Origin: Pegoplata infirma
Taxonomy: Eukaryota; Arthropoda; Insecta; Diptera; Anthomyiidae
Length of the DNA stretch: 64,000 nt
Direction of reading: 5' to 3'
NCBI GenBank assembly: GCA_963921195.1
Contig: OY992536.1
Coordinates: 6,696,001 to 6,760,000, forward strand
Made by a program: the position numbers and the translations under genes. A model generated the notes under the pieces. It did no database searches, was not told where the DNA came from, and worked only from the letters and a program-made list of their open reading frames with translations. Position 1 is the stretch's first letter. Each line of letters starts with the position of its first letter. Shown here in pieces: positions 42,599 to 53,770 of this stretch.

Positions 42599-43191
42599 CA
42601 CTCAAAAAAATAAAACTGTAAAGTTAACAAAATTTTTTTTGTTAACTCGAGTTTACTGGCTTTTTAGCAAATTTTTAGTTAAAATCAGCGTTTTAACTAC
42701 TTTTTCTAGTTAAGTTCAATTTACGAAAATACTAGTTTTGTACAAATTTTGAATTAATTTTTTTTGTTGACTTTAAAACTGAGTTTACGAATTTTTTACT
42801 AATTAATTTGCTGATTTTTTGTAACATTTATGTCAAGTGAAAAATTTTAACATTTCTTGTGTAACCTCCTATGCAAATCTCATAAGTCCTACTTAAGCTG
42901 AACTTAATGCTGTGAAAAAAAGAAAAAATAAGTGAAGTGTTAGTGCTTAAAACCAATATTTAACAAACTTAAAATTTTTTACAAAAAGTTTAGCTGAATT
43001 CAACTAATAAAAAATGTTACGAAATTTTCAGCTGAATTTTTATTTAAAATTACGTTTTTTCATTCTACGAAAAGTTAACTAAATATTTTTTGTTAAATTA
43101 ACTAGAAATTTAGTAGGTTCAAAATCAGGTGTTTTTCTAGTTAAATTTAACTAAATTTTTTGCTAACTTTACAGTTTTATTTTTTTGAGTG
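42599..43191. mobile_element. TA-flanked MITE with 28-bp perfect terminal repeats
   Basis: Termini start CACTCAAAAAAATAAAACTG, continue TAAAGTTA and are mirrored exactly at the right. TA flanks both sides (42597-42598 and 43192-43193). The interior is rich in 'agttaac' and 'gttaaattt' words and has no frame. Its intact ends suggest a relatively young copy. Confidence 0.88.
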
Positions 43192-43324
43192 TAATATTTA
43201 TTATACATAAATTGTAAAGTTTTCATTTTGATAAAATATACAATAGAATGAAAATCATTTATAAATTTGCCTTGAAATAAATAAATTGTCGTTTTAGATT
43301 TTAAAAACTTTTAATGAAGACATA

Positions 43325-43700
43325 AACCTATGATATCTATGAGGAATTCCACTAAAAAAGTCTAGTGATTAAAATTATGTGTCCCATAAATTTCTGATTG
43401 CCCTATATGGAACTTAGAAAATTGCGTTTTTGGTTTTTCAATTTTTCAAAACCTGGGCTAAGGAGGCGTGGCTAAATATTAAAAAAAAAATGGCAAAACT
43501 TGTGTCGAGTTGCTTTGATTAAATATTTATCAAAATAAAACGGAATGCACCACAATCCTAAAAATTTATAATTTTGTATACTACTATTTGTTATGGGCTA
43601 TCGATTAAATTTTTTTTGTGGAAAATTTTTAGAACCCTTTCTAATATTTTTAGTTTTTAAAAAAAGTAAATTTTTCATACCGGCCACTTTTTTTTATTTT
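43325..43700 (-). repeat. Family H repeat, copy 2
   Basis: The reverse of 33085-33365 by 'gaggaattccac', 'tgtcccataaatttctga', 'gccctatatggaac', 'aggaggcgtggcta' and 'accggccacttttttt'. The frame at 43593 overlaps its end and is not a gene. Confidence 0.55.
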
Positions 43701-43794
43701 TTAAGTTTGGATGTGGGTATACCTACAAAAAAAAAGGCGTGTGTCTTATATTTTTTTCATAGCTATTTCGTTTTATAGCAATTTTGTAGTATTT

Positions 43795-44340
43795 TCTTGT
43801 TTTAACATGGCGTATGACAAATATTTGCAAAACTAACTAATTTCGCAAATATTTGTTACTCATACGTAACCTGACAAACGGTTTTTGTCTGAAAAGCGGG
43901 ATGGAAAGGTTAAAAAAGCGGGATTTTGGTCTAAAAAGCGGGATTTTTTATATCCTCCACTTACAATTAGGTATAGTAAGTTTGTAGCAGTTCGAGTATA
44001 AAGTATAAAAAAATTATGATTATCAATCGATTTGAATTTGACATAGTGATGTCCGTCCGTCTCTCTGGTTGTCTGTATGTTTACTTTCGAAAGTAATTTT
44101 TCCGGTCAGGTTGATATTTAATTGCAGTTTCACCTCCAATTCACGTGTTAAAAAAAACGTTGAACACGTTTCTAAAGACCACAAAAATAGTTTTCAAATT
44201 CTTTTTGTCTCTTCAAAAAAAATTGTACAATTATATAAAAAATATATTCCGAGTCAAAGTTTTCAAACGGCTGGATTTTTTTTTTGAAATTTTTGGATTT
44301 TTGGTGCTCCTTAACCCCGATTTGTTTAACGAGCTGAAAT
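43795..44340. repeat. Family M scrap followed by a DINE-like relic
   Basis: 'tggcgtatgacaaatattt' with mirrored 'aatatttgttactcatacg' lies at 43807-43868. From 43950, 'tatcctccacttacaatta', 'gatgtccgtccgtc' and 'ttccggtcaggttgat' resemble families E and B. The two frames at 44069-44369 look random. Confidence 0.5.
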
Positions 44341-44519
44341 ACCTAGTAATTTTGTTTGAGGAAATTTGAAAAAAATAATTTTGCCGATTTGAAAAATGTT
44401 TAAAATTCTAAAATTTTATTTTGTACTAAATTAATGTCGATATCTAAAAAATTATATATTTCTTATCTGAGTACGTCTGGGCAACGTTAAACAAAAAATA
44501 TTTTATTATTTTGTTTTGA

Positions 44520-44895
44520 CTTGCGAATGCAATCGATTTTCTTTTCATTTAATTTGAAAAATCGAATGGCTTATTCATTCATTGCATAAAAAACTTAAAA
44601 AAAATAACCAAGATAGAGCAAAACGGATCCAATTTTTTGTCCATAGTATCGCCAACACTATTCACACTTTTTGTCGTGTAGGCAGTTAATATGTGCATTT
44701 TTTAAATTTTCGGGAACACCAATTTTTTTGGATTCAAAATTAGAGCCCATTAGGGCCATCGAATGTAAAGAGAGTCGTCGATACTATGGACAAAAATTTG
44801 GCTACGTTTTGGTCTATCTATTTAAAAAATCGATTGCATTCGCAAAGTGGAATGATAAAAAATCGAATGCATTCGATTTTTCTAAATCGAATGAA
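44520..44895. repeat. Foldback with AATCGAATGCATTCGATT words
   Basis: 'ttgcgaatgcaatcgatttt' (44521) is mirrored by 'aaatcgattgcattcgcaa' (about 44838), and 'tttgtccatagtatcg' by 'cgatactatggacaaa'. Further 'tcgaatgcattcga' copies follow to 45000. No duplication was resolved. Confidence 0.65.
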
Positions 44896-45049
44896 CAAGA
44901 AATCGAAAGCATTAATTTTTTTCCATTCAATCGAATGAATTCCAAGGACTACATTCAATGTTGACTTATGAAATCGAATGCATTCACTGACTATGAAAAT
45001 TGAATGGATTTTTTGAGAATTTATTCGAAAAGGATTTCATTCTTTGAAG

Positions 45050-45250
45050 CTCTGGGCGTAGGCATGTTTTGAAAAAATGTTGGAGGGTAAAAATAAATGA
45101 AGGTCGGTTTCACTAATGACCCCTGTAGGACGCACCATTGGACCGGTAGAAGCTGACTAAATAAAAAAATTAAAAAAAAAAATGTGTGGGACCTGTCTTA
45201 AGAGTTAAAGATAGTGGGTAGGTGTGAGAAGAAAAAAATTTTTGGACTAA
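45050..45250. repeat. Family C fragment
   Basis: One and a half units of family C: 'ggcgtaggcatgttttgaaa', 'aaaaataaatgaaggtcggt', 'gacgcaccattggaccggta', 'gaagctgactaa' and 'agttaaagatagtgggtagg'. It matches the right arm of 52292-53770. Confidence 0.75.
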
Positions 45251-45289
45251 AATTTAATTCTTTTTTGTAATTTTTTTTGCGTAAATATC

Positions 45290-46450
45290 CAATTGTCCAC
45301 GGTAAATTTACGAAAAAAAAAATATAGTAACGTTACGAGAACTCCTAGGTAAGTTTAATCGTGCCAACAAATTGCAAATTTACAATTTTATTGGTAAAAA
45401 GCTTGTAATATTACAAAAAAGCTCGTAATGTTTACTAGGAATTCTCATAAAAGAGGACGTATCACAAAATCTAGTAAAGTCGCCAGAATTCCTTATATTT
45501 TTTTTTGCGTCAAAAAAAAAAATGTAAATTTACAATGATACTGGTAAAAATTTAACTTTAAATTTAAAGGAAAGCTCGAAATTTTTTATAGGTATTCTCG
45601 TAAAATAGGAGCTAGCAAAAAATATTATCCACTCAATTTTGCCCTGATTAAAGGAATTGAAGTATTCTAAATTGATCTGTAGTAATTCGGTAGAAAGCAT
45701 ATGAAGTTTGTTAAAAAAAATAAAAAAATTAACTAAAAGCTAAAAAAGTTACCAAAATCACTATTATCTCGAAATCCGCCGAATTAAAATCGCTAAACTA
45801 GCCGAATGAAAAAAGGAATGTCTACAATTTTTGTAATTTTTATTCCCTTATATGTGCTTAACAAAATCCTATGGTCCAATGGTCGATTTTTTAAATTTTA
45901 TTTGCCTAAAAAAATTAAAATTTAAAATTGGAGATTTGAAAACAGGGCTGAAAAATTTGGACCTTTTTAACATTAATTTAAAACAAGTTAGCATAACACA
46001 ATATGAAAAATACCTATCACCATAGTACATTGGGAAGTAAAGAATAAAAAAATGTTGCTATAGTAGATAATTTCAATCAATTTCAAAAATTGAACTCGAA
46101 ATCTTTGATCAAGTGGTCTGCCACACGCTAGTTGCCTGGGGCAGTTGTAATAACTTGGCTGATTTTTAACCGCTTTTAGTTTTTATTGCCTTATTACAAA
46201 GGTAATGTACTCCAGATCACAATTCTGTAACCATTTGAATTCAAACTTAACTTAAAATATCGAAAAAATTGAGAAAATGAGTAAAAAGTAATTTTTTCCC
46301 CTAGTAAGTTCCTTCAGGTCGTTACCGCGTCCACTTAAAGTTATCGGATTAACTTCAAATTTTTTATTATTAAGTTTTTAGTACAAAGGAACAAAATTCT
46401 GTCCAGTGCCAAGCAATTAAAACATTTTAAATTTTTCCCTTACTGTTAAG
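45290..46450. other. AT-rich region with a short shared repeat
   Basis: 'gcaaatttacaattttattg' near 45380 and 'cgagaactcctaggtaagtt' near 45337 recur in style at 61930-62070. From 45640 onward I recognise no family and no gene. Confidence 0.4.
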
Positions 46451-46454
46451 AACA

Positions 46455-46632
46455 CCCTTAATGCCCATATATGTCATATATGGGCATATGCCCTCATTTT
46501 ACGTATATGGACATATATGTTACAAATATGATCATATATGACTGCATACAATTTCATGTATGACCATATATGCTCAAATATTTACATATATGCATCCATA
46601 TATTCACATATATGTATCCATATATGCTCATT
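46455..46632. repeat. CATATATG-rich patch
   Basis: 'catatatg' and near variants occur about a dozen times, separated by 4-12 bases ('gggcatatg', 'accatatatgctc', 'acatatatgcatccatat'). Each word is its own reverse complement, so the patch could form many small hairpins. Confidence 0.7.
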
Positions 46633-47484
46633 TTTCACCGGGTATTGATTTTTTCTAAAATTTAATATCTTTAGCAATTTTTTTAACAAAATTGTTTCAC
46701 AAAATTTGATTTCAAATAAAGTTGTTTGCAATGCTCTTTTTTACATTGTGGATGAAATCAATTTCATTCGGCAAGGCCAAATTTAACTTTTTTAATTGAT
46801 TTTTATGTTTGTCATTTTTAAAAGATGCGGAGGGTACTTAGGTAACCACAGCCTCTCCCTGCAACCACTCATGTTAACCTGTTCAATATTTCAATATTTC
46901 ATTATTATTTAATTTAAGAAGTTTATTTTGGCAACCTGCAAGATTTTAAAATTCCTTAATTTATTTATAATTTGTTATATTTATTATTGATTTTTTTTCG
47001 ATACTAAATTCTTTATAATAAGTTTCCCCGACAGCAGTTGTGTATGTTTTCATATTTTAAAAATATCACGTCTCTGTTTAAGAATGTTCATAGAATTCTG
47101 ATGGTATTTTTAAAATAAACCGCACAGTTCTATAAAGTAAGAAATATACAAAATGGTATACATTATAAGCCTTACCGGGGAATTTAATACAAAAATAATT
47201 CGTATTGTATGGACAATTTTGTTTACTTACAATTAGTATTGTTGTTTACTTATTATTAGTGAAATTTTGGTTTTCTTTAAATAATTTTGTTGCTTCAATG
47301 CTTTAGAATCATTGAGAAAAATAAAAATTTTCAATATTTTATAAAATATGTATAAAACAAATAATCAAAAATACAAATTTTCCTGAGTTTTTTAAACTGG
47401 TATTGATATTTATTTTTTTTTTAATTTCCTGAAGTTCGAGGTCATTTATTTTCACCCATTATGAATTGATATAACAAGTTCTTA
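46633..47484. other. No gene recognised
   Basis: 'cattcggcaaggccaaattt' near 46770 recalls the family B terminal hairpin, and 'ggagggtac' at 46829 recalls its end. Otherwise it is AT-rich. Confidence 0.35.
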
Positions 47485-47560
47485 CGTTTGCTATACTTTC
47501 TTCATTAGGACATTCTTTTAACAAATACTCCAAAAGTTTCTGCTTTCAGAAACAATAGTA

Positions 47561-47819
47561 CACCCAAAAAAAAACGTGGGTATTCAATACTAAAAATTTT
47601 ACTAATGAACTAATTTTTTAGTCCAAAATGATCTAGTGCAGGCGTTGGTAATCAATACTAAAATTTTTTACTAATATTATTCAAAACCAGTAAAAATTAC
47701 TAATTTTAGTACTTTGAAGATACTAAAAAACTACCGTACTACTGGTAATTAGTAACTTATTAGTAGATTTTGGTACCAAATCACTTACTAATATTTTTAC
47801 TGCAGAATTATTTTGAGTG
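47561..47819. mobile_element. TA-flanked MITE, CACCC...GAGTG
   Basis: TA lies at 47559-47560 and 47820-47821. The interior is rich in 'tactaaaa' and 'ttagtag' words. Terminal repeats are short and imperfect. Confidence 0.6.
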
Positions 47820-47843
47820 TATTACCTGATTTTCTAAAGAATT

Positions 47844-47880
47844 CTGATGATGGGGAAGTTGGAGAATTCCCGAAACGATA
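47844..47880 (+). other. Hammerhead-like motif with intact CTGATGA core
   Basis: CTGATGA, one extra T, stem GGGGAA with TTCCC around a 7-9 base loop, then GAAAC. This is the best core match in the window. As in the other copies there is an unpaired base between core and stem II. Confidence 0.45.
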
Positions 47881-47969
47881 TTCAATTTATTCCAGAAGAT
47901 TACGAAATTTTTTGAAAGTATAAACTCTCTGAGTATTTGTTGAGAGAATATCCTAATGAAGAATGTGGA

Positions 47970-48730
47970 GTAAACATCAAAAAGGTCCTTTTGATTGTCA
48001 ATAGTCTTTTTAGTATTATTTAAAAAAAACCAAGACAAATATTTTGGTCGTAATTTTGCAACAAAAATTGAATTAGGGTATTTGAATAATTAATGTAAAC
48101 TTTTAAAGTATTTTTCCCTTATTGTACTCCAAATGCCGCAAATTTGAATACTAGTTTTGACCAAAGCAAAAAAACAAAAATCTTTTTTGACCAAATAGAC
48201 TTCTATTGACAACTTTAATCGGTTGTAGAAATGCAAAGACAGACTCTCGATTTTGTTGACCATTTTTCCCATTAGCAGCTCTCGATAAAGCATCATTTTG
48301 CTTTTTTCCTAGTTTTCCTAAGGGTTAATGGTTTACCTATTAAAATTCATCTCTCCTAAAAAAAATATTTATGTAAAATATAATTGTTTATTTGTTTTTC
48401 ATTTAAAACCCTGCAAACAAATTATATACTATGCATTTAATCATTTTTCAATTTTACTCTATTAAACTCCTTCAATAATATAAAATTTAAAATTTGTTTG
48501 TTTAACATTTGCATTTTATGTTCTTTTGAAAACATAATTGTTTGTTTATTTTGTTGTTAAAATTAAAACAATTAAATTTTAGAATTCATAATGATTAATA
48601 GAAATTTATTGCTTAATTAATATTGCTAGCACAAGTAAAGGGAGCAATATATTTGAGATGTTCACTAGGCCGGATCGATTTTAGATTTTTGGTTTTTATT
48701 TTCTGAAACTTGTAGGGCAGCAAAAACTTA
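47970..48730. other. No gene recognised
   Basis: AT-rich DNA with no terminal repeats or family words that I could support. Confidence 0.4.
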
Positions 48731-48732
48731 TA

Positions 48733-49210
48733 CAGTCGAACTCGGTTATAACGATCTCGGTTATAACAAACTAATTCTAAAGTCCCGACGTTTTGGCATC
48801 AATTTTCATACAAAATACTTCTTTTATAACGAACTCGGTTATAACGAATCCTCGGTTAAAACGAACTACTTATTAAGGTCCCACGAATACAATTTCATGT
48901 GTATTTACCTTTTTATAACGAACTCCCATAAATATTTTTTAATGGGCGGCAATCATATTTATCGAACTCACAAGATGTTGGAAATTTTTGGTTTTTATTA
49001 TAATTTTGATGAAATTTATTTATATTTTGAATGTTTTCTTCTTAAAAAGTATTTTATTTACAAAATAAAACTCAAATAAATAAAAATTGGATCTATTTTA
49101 TTGGAAATAAAACTAGGTTAATAAAAAATATACCCCGCTTATAGCGAACTACGCTCCTAACGAACTAATTTTTCTGGTCCCTCGGAGTTCGTTATAACCG
49201 GGTTTGACTG
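48733..49210. mobile_element. Pogo/Tigger-like MITE, copy 1
   Basis: Ends CAGTCGAACTCGGTTATAAC and (reversed) CAGTCAAACCCGGTTATAAC are flanked by TA (48731-48732 and 49211-49212). Inside, 'ttataacgaactc' is repeated several times near both ends. No transposase is encoded; the 60-codon frame at 48897 is short and without motif. The pogo/Tigger assignment rests on TA duplication and CAGTC ends. Confidence 0.8.
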
Positions 49211-49235
49211 TATATATAAAGACTATGCATGAGTC

Positions 49236-50160
49236 AGTTCAGGTATATATAAGTTTGTCATTCTGTTTGTAACACATCGAAATATTGGTCTAGGACCCCA
49301 TAAAGTATATATATTCATGATCCTCGATCGATTTTAAGTCGATCTAGCGATGTCCGTCCGTCCGTCCGTCTGTCTGTCTGTCCGTCCATAGAAAACCCGC
49401 TAAATTTTGAAAGACTTCACAGAGACTACTTAAGTTTGGCATATATGTTGGTCACTTACCTGGTCAGGTTGGTATTGCAATCCAGCCAAATCGGTCTAGT
49501 GGTTCAAAAGTTATGAGCAAAAGAGTAAATTTCGGCAAGGGGTTTTCACAAATTTACGAGATAAAAAACACGATAACTTTTTAAAAACAATAATGAGACT
49601 GCTGAAACGTGATATATATCTTTGCCGTTCCTCAGGTCTGTTTGGTATTGAATTTCAGCTCAAGCGGTCAAGTGGTTCAAAAGTTATAAGCAAAACCCCG
49701 AATTTCAGATTTTGTTCATCTTAAATGCCACGTGTTTAACAAGTTTGAAAAGCATTGGTGGTAACTAAGCAATGCTTTTCAAACTTGTTTAGTTTTAAAG
49801 CAATGCTTTTTAAACTTGTTTAGGTTTAAAAGCATTGGTAACTTAAAAATTACACTCGAAAAAAATTTCACACTCGAAAAAAATTTTACACTCAAAAACA
49901 ATTTTACACTTTTTTTTTTACAAAAAATTCAATATTTTGTATACATACGTACGTGAATTCACTCAGAAATATTTTACAGTATAAAAAACATTACACTCGA
50001 AAAAAAGTTTTACACTCAAAAAAAAATTACTAATTTTTCTTTTAAATGACAAAAAAATAGTTTTTAACGCAAAATAAAATATTTCTAATCAAAATTTATA
50101 ATTTTTTTCATGTTAAAAAATGTAATATCCTTTAAAAAATGCATTGTGGAGGGTATTCAT
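49236..50160 (+). mobile_element. Family E (DINE-1-like) element, copy 2
   Basis: Core words 'tttgtcattctgtttgtaac', 'aggaccccataaagtatata' and 'agtcgatctagcgatgtccg' lead to a GTCC/GTCT microsatellite (49351-49387). Then come 'accaggttggtattgcaatcc' type words, two 'tggttcaaaagttat' units, 'aagcaatgctttt' repeats (49740-49845), 'ttacactcgaaaaaaa' repeats (49850-50035) and a terminal 'gtggagggtat'. The core is nearly the same as in Drosophila DINE-1-type elements. Confidence 0.75.
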
Positions 50161-50448
50161 ACACTAAGAAAAAAAAAAAAAAATATTAAAATCAAACGGA
50201 AACAACTTTAAAATAAATATAAAACAGTGACGAAATAGAACAAAGTTTGTTTCTACTTATTTTAAATATTTTCATGTTTATTTTTAAAATGACCACTTTA
50301 ATTTAAAATTGTAATCAATATTGATTTAACGTTGATATTTTATTTTTTTTTTTATGATGTCCTAAATTAATAATGTTTAGTTAATTAAAAAAGATATTTT
50401 TATGTTTTTATAAATTCTTTATTCAAAACTATAACGAAAAGTACACTA

Positions 50449-51880
50449 TCTATCTATATATATAAAAATGAATGTGTGTATGTATGTGGGTATGTATGTA
50501 TGTATGTATGTTCCGTATGGACTCGAAAACGGCTGGACCGATCTTGATGAAATTTTCAGGGAATATTCAGAATAGCCTGGGGAGTAACACTGTCCGGTCA
50601 GATTTTTGAATTTCTGCCGGTGGGCGGAGGGGCGTGGCAAAATCGAATTTTTACATTGCACCACTAATGACATCAATATATAAAAATCGGATGGACCGAT
50701 TTTGATGAAATTTAAACCAAAGATAGTACTAACGGAATACAAACTATATGCTAAATTAGAGCGTGATCGGACAAATGGGCGTAAAATGCCATGATTTTTT
50801 GCCTGTGGGCGGAGGGGTGGGCAAAATCGAATTTTTACATTGCACCACTAATGACATCTATATATAAAAAACGGATGTACCGATTTTGATGAAATTTAAA
50901 CCGACGATAGTACTAACCAAGTACTTACTATGTGCCAAATTAGAGCGTGATCGGTTGGGCGTAAAATTCCATGTATTAAATTGAATGTTATTTCTATGTG
51001 CTCCGCAATAACGCAAAAACTGTTGATTCGATTTTAATTAAATTTTCTGCACTGATAGTGTTAACCGAGTGTGGGACTATAGGCCATGTTATACTACGAT
51101 TGGAAAATGGGGCGTGAAATTCCACGCCCCTTTTGTACCATACTGGACTTTGTCTGCCTGTTTCGCAATCACCCACAAACAGCTGAACCGATTCTCTTGA
51201 CATTTTCACTACATACAGTGCTAACCAAGTGCATATATAGGCCATATAAGATCGTTATTGGAAAAAGGGATCAAAATTGCAACGCCCTTTGTACTATACT
51301 GACCACGATTGATCAAAGAGGCGTAAATTGCCACGCCCTTTGTTTTATACTGAACGTTACATCTGCATGTTTTGAAATCACGCAAAAACGGATAAGCCGA
51401 ATCTATCACGACTAATAGAACTAACCGAGCGGGAACTGTAGGTCATATGTAGAGCGCGATTCGGCAAAAGGGTGTAAAATGTCACTCCCGTTTTTCATAA
51501 ATAACAAGTTATTTCCTCCTCTTTCGCAATCACACAAAAACGGCAAAAATTATGTCAATGAAATTGGCAGCACAGACAGTACTAATCGAGGACGCAGCAT
51601 GGAACTTTAGACTATAACAATTCGATAAAAATGCGTTAAATGACACGCCCCTTTGTACTATACTTAACGTTATGTCTGTCTGTTTCGAAATCACGCAAAA
51701 ACGGCTGAACCGATTTTGTTGAGATTTCTCTATAGATAGTGCTAACCGAGGGTGGAACCAAAGCTTACTAGCTGGACCCGGACCCGTGCTTTAATTTTGT
51801 CCGACACTATATTTAAATTAAGATGCAATATTAAACAGTTTTATTCTTAGGGCCAGCAACGCGGACCGGGTATAGCTAGT
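50449..51880 (+). mobile_element. Probable non-autonomous Helitron with ~170-bp internal repeats
   Basis: It starts TCTATCTATATATATAAAAA after an A and ends CTAGT before a T, which is the Helitron rule (5' TC, 3' CTRRT, insertion between A and T). About eight internal units carry 'aacggctgaaccgat'-type phrases (50528, 50686, 50869, 51015, 51178, 51386, 51540, 51699), with 'gggcgtaaaattccatg'/'ccacgccc' between. The last 112 bp (51769-51880) begin ACTAGCTGGACCCGG and end CCGGGTATAGCTAGT, so the 3' end is itself an inverted repeat. No RepHel protein is present. Confidence 0.65.
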
Positions 51881-52291
51881 TATGTATAAATATTGATAAA
51901 GCTACAAAACCCAGTCTATACAATTAGGAAAACTGAGCATGTATGTAGCAAGACTTTATAAACTGTATAAGAAAATAGCATTACTCACAATTACAATAAA
52001 GGCATATCTTTTTGTTGTTTAGTATATTATTAATAAGGCTATATTTGGAAGGGATAATAATCCGGGAACTTAATTACAGCGCCAATAACTCCATTTTTCC
52101 AAGACACAACATTAAACCTAACAAATGGAAAACACTTTAATTAACACAAATGTGTACAAAAAAAAAACACATTACAATTAATTCACATACCTTCATTTAT
52201 TGATATTCCTTTAAATTTATTTTTAAATTGATAAAATGTAAGTTTTTTTTACAATTTTTACGAATTTTCCTTTGGCTGCGTTTTTTTCGCG
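51881..52291. other. No gene recognised
   Basis: AT-rich DNA without repeat ends that I could identify. Confidence 0.4.
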
Positions 52292-53770
52292 TAGGATTAT
52301 GGGATAACAATTATTACTATTTTTTAAAATTTTATTGTAATTTTCAAATCTTAAAATCAATTCTACTGCTCCAATGGTGCGTCATAGAGGGGTAATTTCC
52401 TAGACCGACCCCCATTATTTTTTACGTCTAAAAATTTCTTTGGAGCAAACTAATACCCTATCTCCAATTGCTAAGGGGGCTCCCACACAAACCGACATTT
52501 TTTAAAATTTTCTCCAACCGCTCTAACTGCCCTAATAGTGCCCTTAGAGCAACAAAATGTATGACCGACCCACAATATTTTTTTAGTGCAAACATTTTCT
52601 CTGAACACACCTACCCTCTATCTTTAACTGTTAAGGCGGTCCCCATACAATTTTTTCTATTTTTTGTAAATTTGGTTTATTTAATCAGCTTCTACCGGAC
52701 CAATGCTGCGTCCGAAGTGGTCATTAGTGAGACCGACCCCATTTATTTTTACCCTAAAACATTTTTTTAAAACATACCTACGCCCTATCTCCACTCCCTA
52801 AGTAGGCTTCCATTCAAAATTACATTTTTATAAAATTTGCTCCAACTGTTATTTGTATGGGAGCCTACTTAAGGAGTGGAGATAGGGCATAGGTATGTTT
52901 AAAAAAATGTTGTATGGTAAAAATAAATGGGGGTCGGTCTTACTAATGACCCCTCTCGGACGCACCATTGGACCGGTAGAAGCTGATTAAGTAAAACAAA
53001 TTTACAAAAAATGAAAAAAATTGTATGGGGACCGCCTTAACAGTTAAAGATAGAGGGTAGGTGTGTTCAGAGAAAATGTTTACACTAAAACAGTTTGTTG
53101 ATCTAAGGGCACTATTAGGGCAGTTAGAGCGGTTGGAGCAAATTTAAAAAAATGTCGTTTTGTGTGGGAGCCCCCTTAGAAATTGGAGATAGGGTATTAG
53201 TTTGTTCCAAGGAAATGTTTAGACGAAAAAATTAATTGGGGTCGGTCTAGGAAATCAACCCTCTATGACGCACCATTGGAGCAGTAGAAATTATTTTAAG
53301 ATTGGAAAATTACTAAAAAAAAACTTTTAAAAAATTTTAAAAAATAGTAATAATTGTTATCCCATAATCCTACTGGGCAAAAAATTTTAAAATTGATAGA
53401 AGTTTTACACAAAAAAATTTCAAAAAAACATTTTCAAAAATGAGATTTAAATTTTAAAACTAAAAACTCGCATACTAGAGCGCTTTTAAGAATTTTTTGG
53501 GATTTTTTTTTTAAAGAACGTAAAAAAATAAAAATTTTGAAAAAAAAATTGAAATTTGGACCATTATTGAAGAAGTTATGAGTAAAAGAGGTTTGAGTAA
53601 AGGAACAAACTACCAATTTTTAAAAATTCGATATCTTTTGAACGGGTCATCAAAAAAATCTGAAAATTTGCCACGAAGGAGTTTTCGAAGAGTAATAAAA
53701 ACTTTTAACAAATTGGGAAAATCTAGAGAAAAAAATTGTTCAAAGTGTCCGATTTGACATGGAATGCCCC
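52292..53770. repeat. Family C mirror element, copy 2 (uninterrupted centre)
   Basis: 'gtaggattatgggataacaa' at 52292 is mirrored by 'ttgttatcccataatcctac' near 53352-53371. Between them are three units in each direction (starts near 52363, 52521 and 52690), reflected about 52830. The right end continues to 'aaagtgtccgatttgacatg' and 'gaatgccccatata', which corresponds to the left start of copy 1. The left counterpart of that end is missing here. The frames at 52468 and 53434 are repeat shadows. Confidence 0.82.

Larger units (their letters stand above)
47485..47965. repeat. Palindromic repeat containing a MITE and a hammerhead-like motif
   Basis: 'ttcttcattaggacattct' and 'aacaaatactc' at the left are mirrored by 'gagtatttgttg' and 'aatatcctaatgaagaa' at the right. 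The MITE at 47561-47819 lies between the arms. The minus-strand frame at 47808 is a shadow. Confidence 0.55.
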
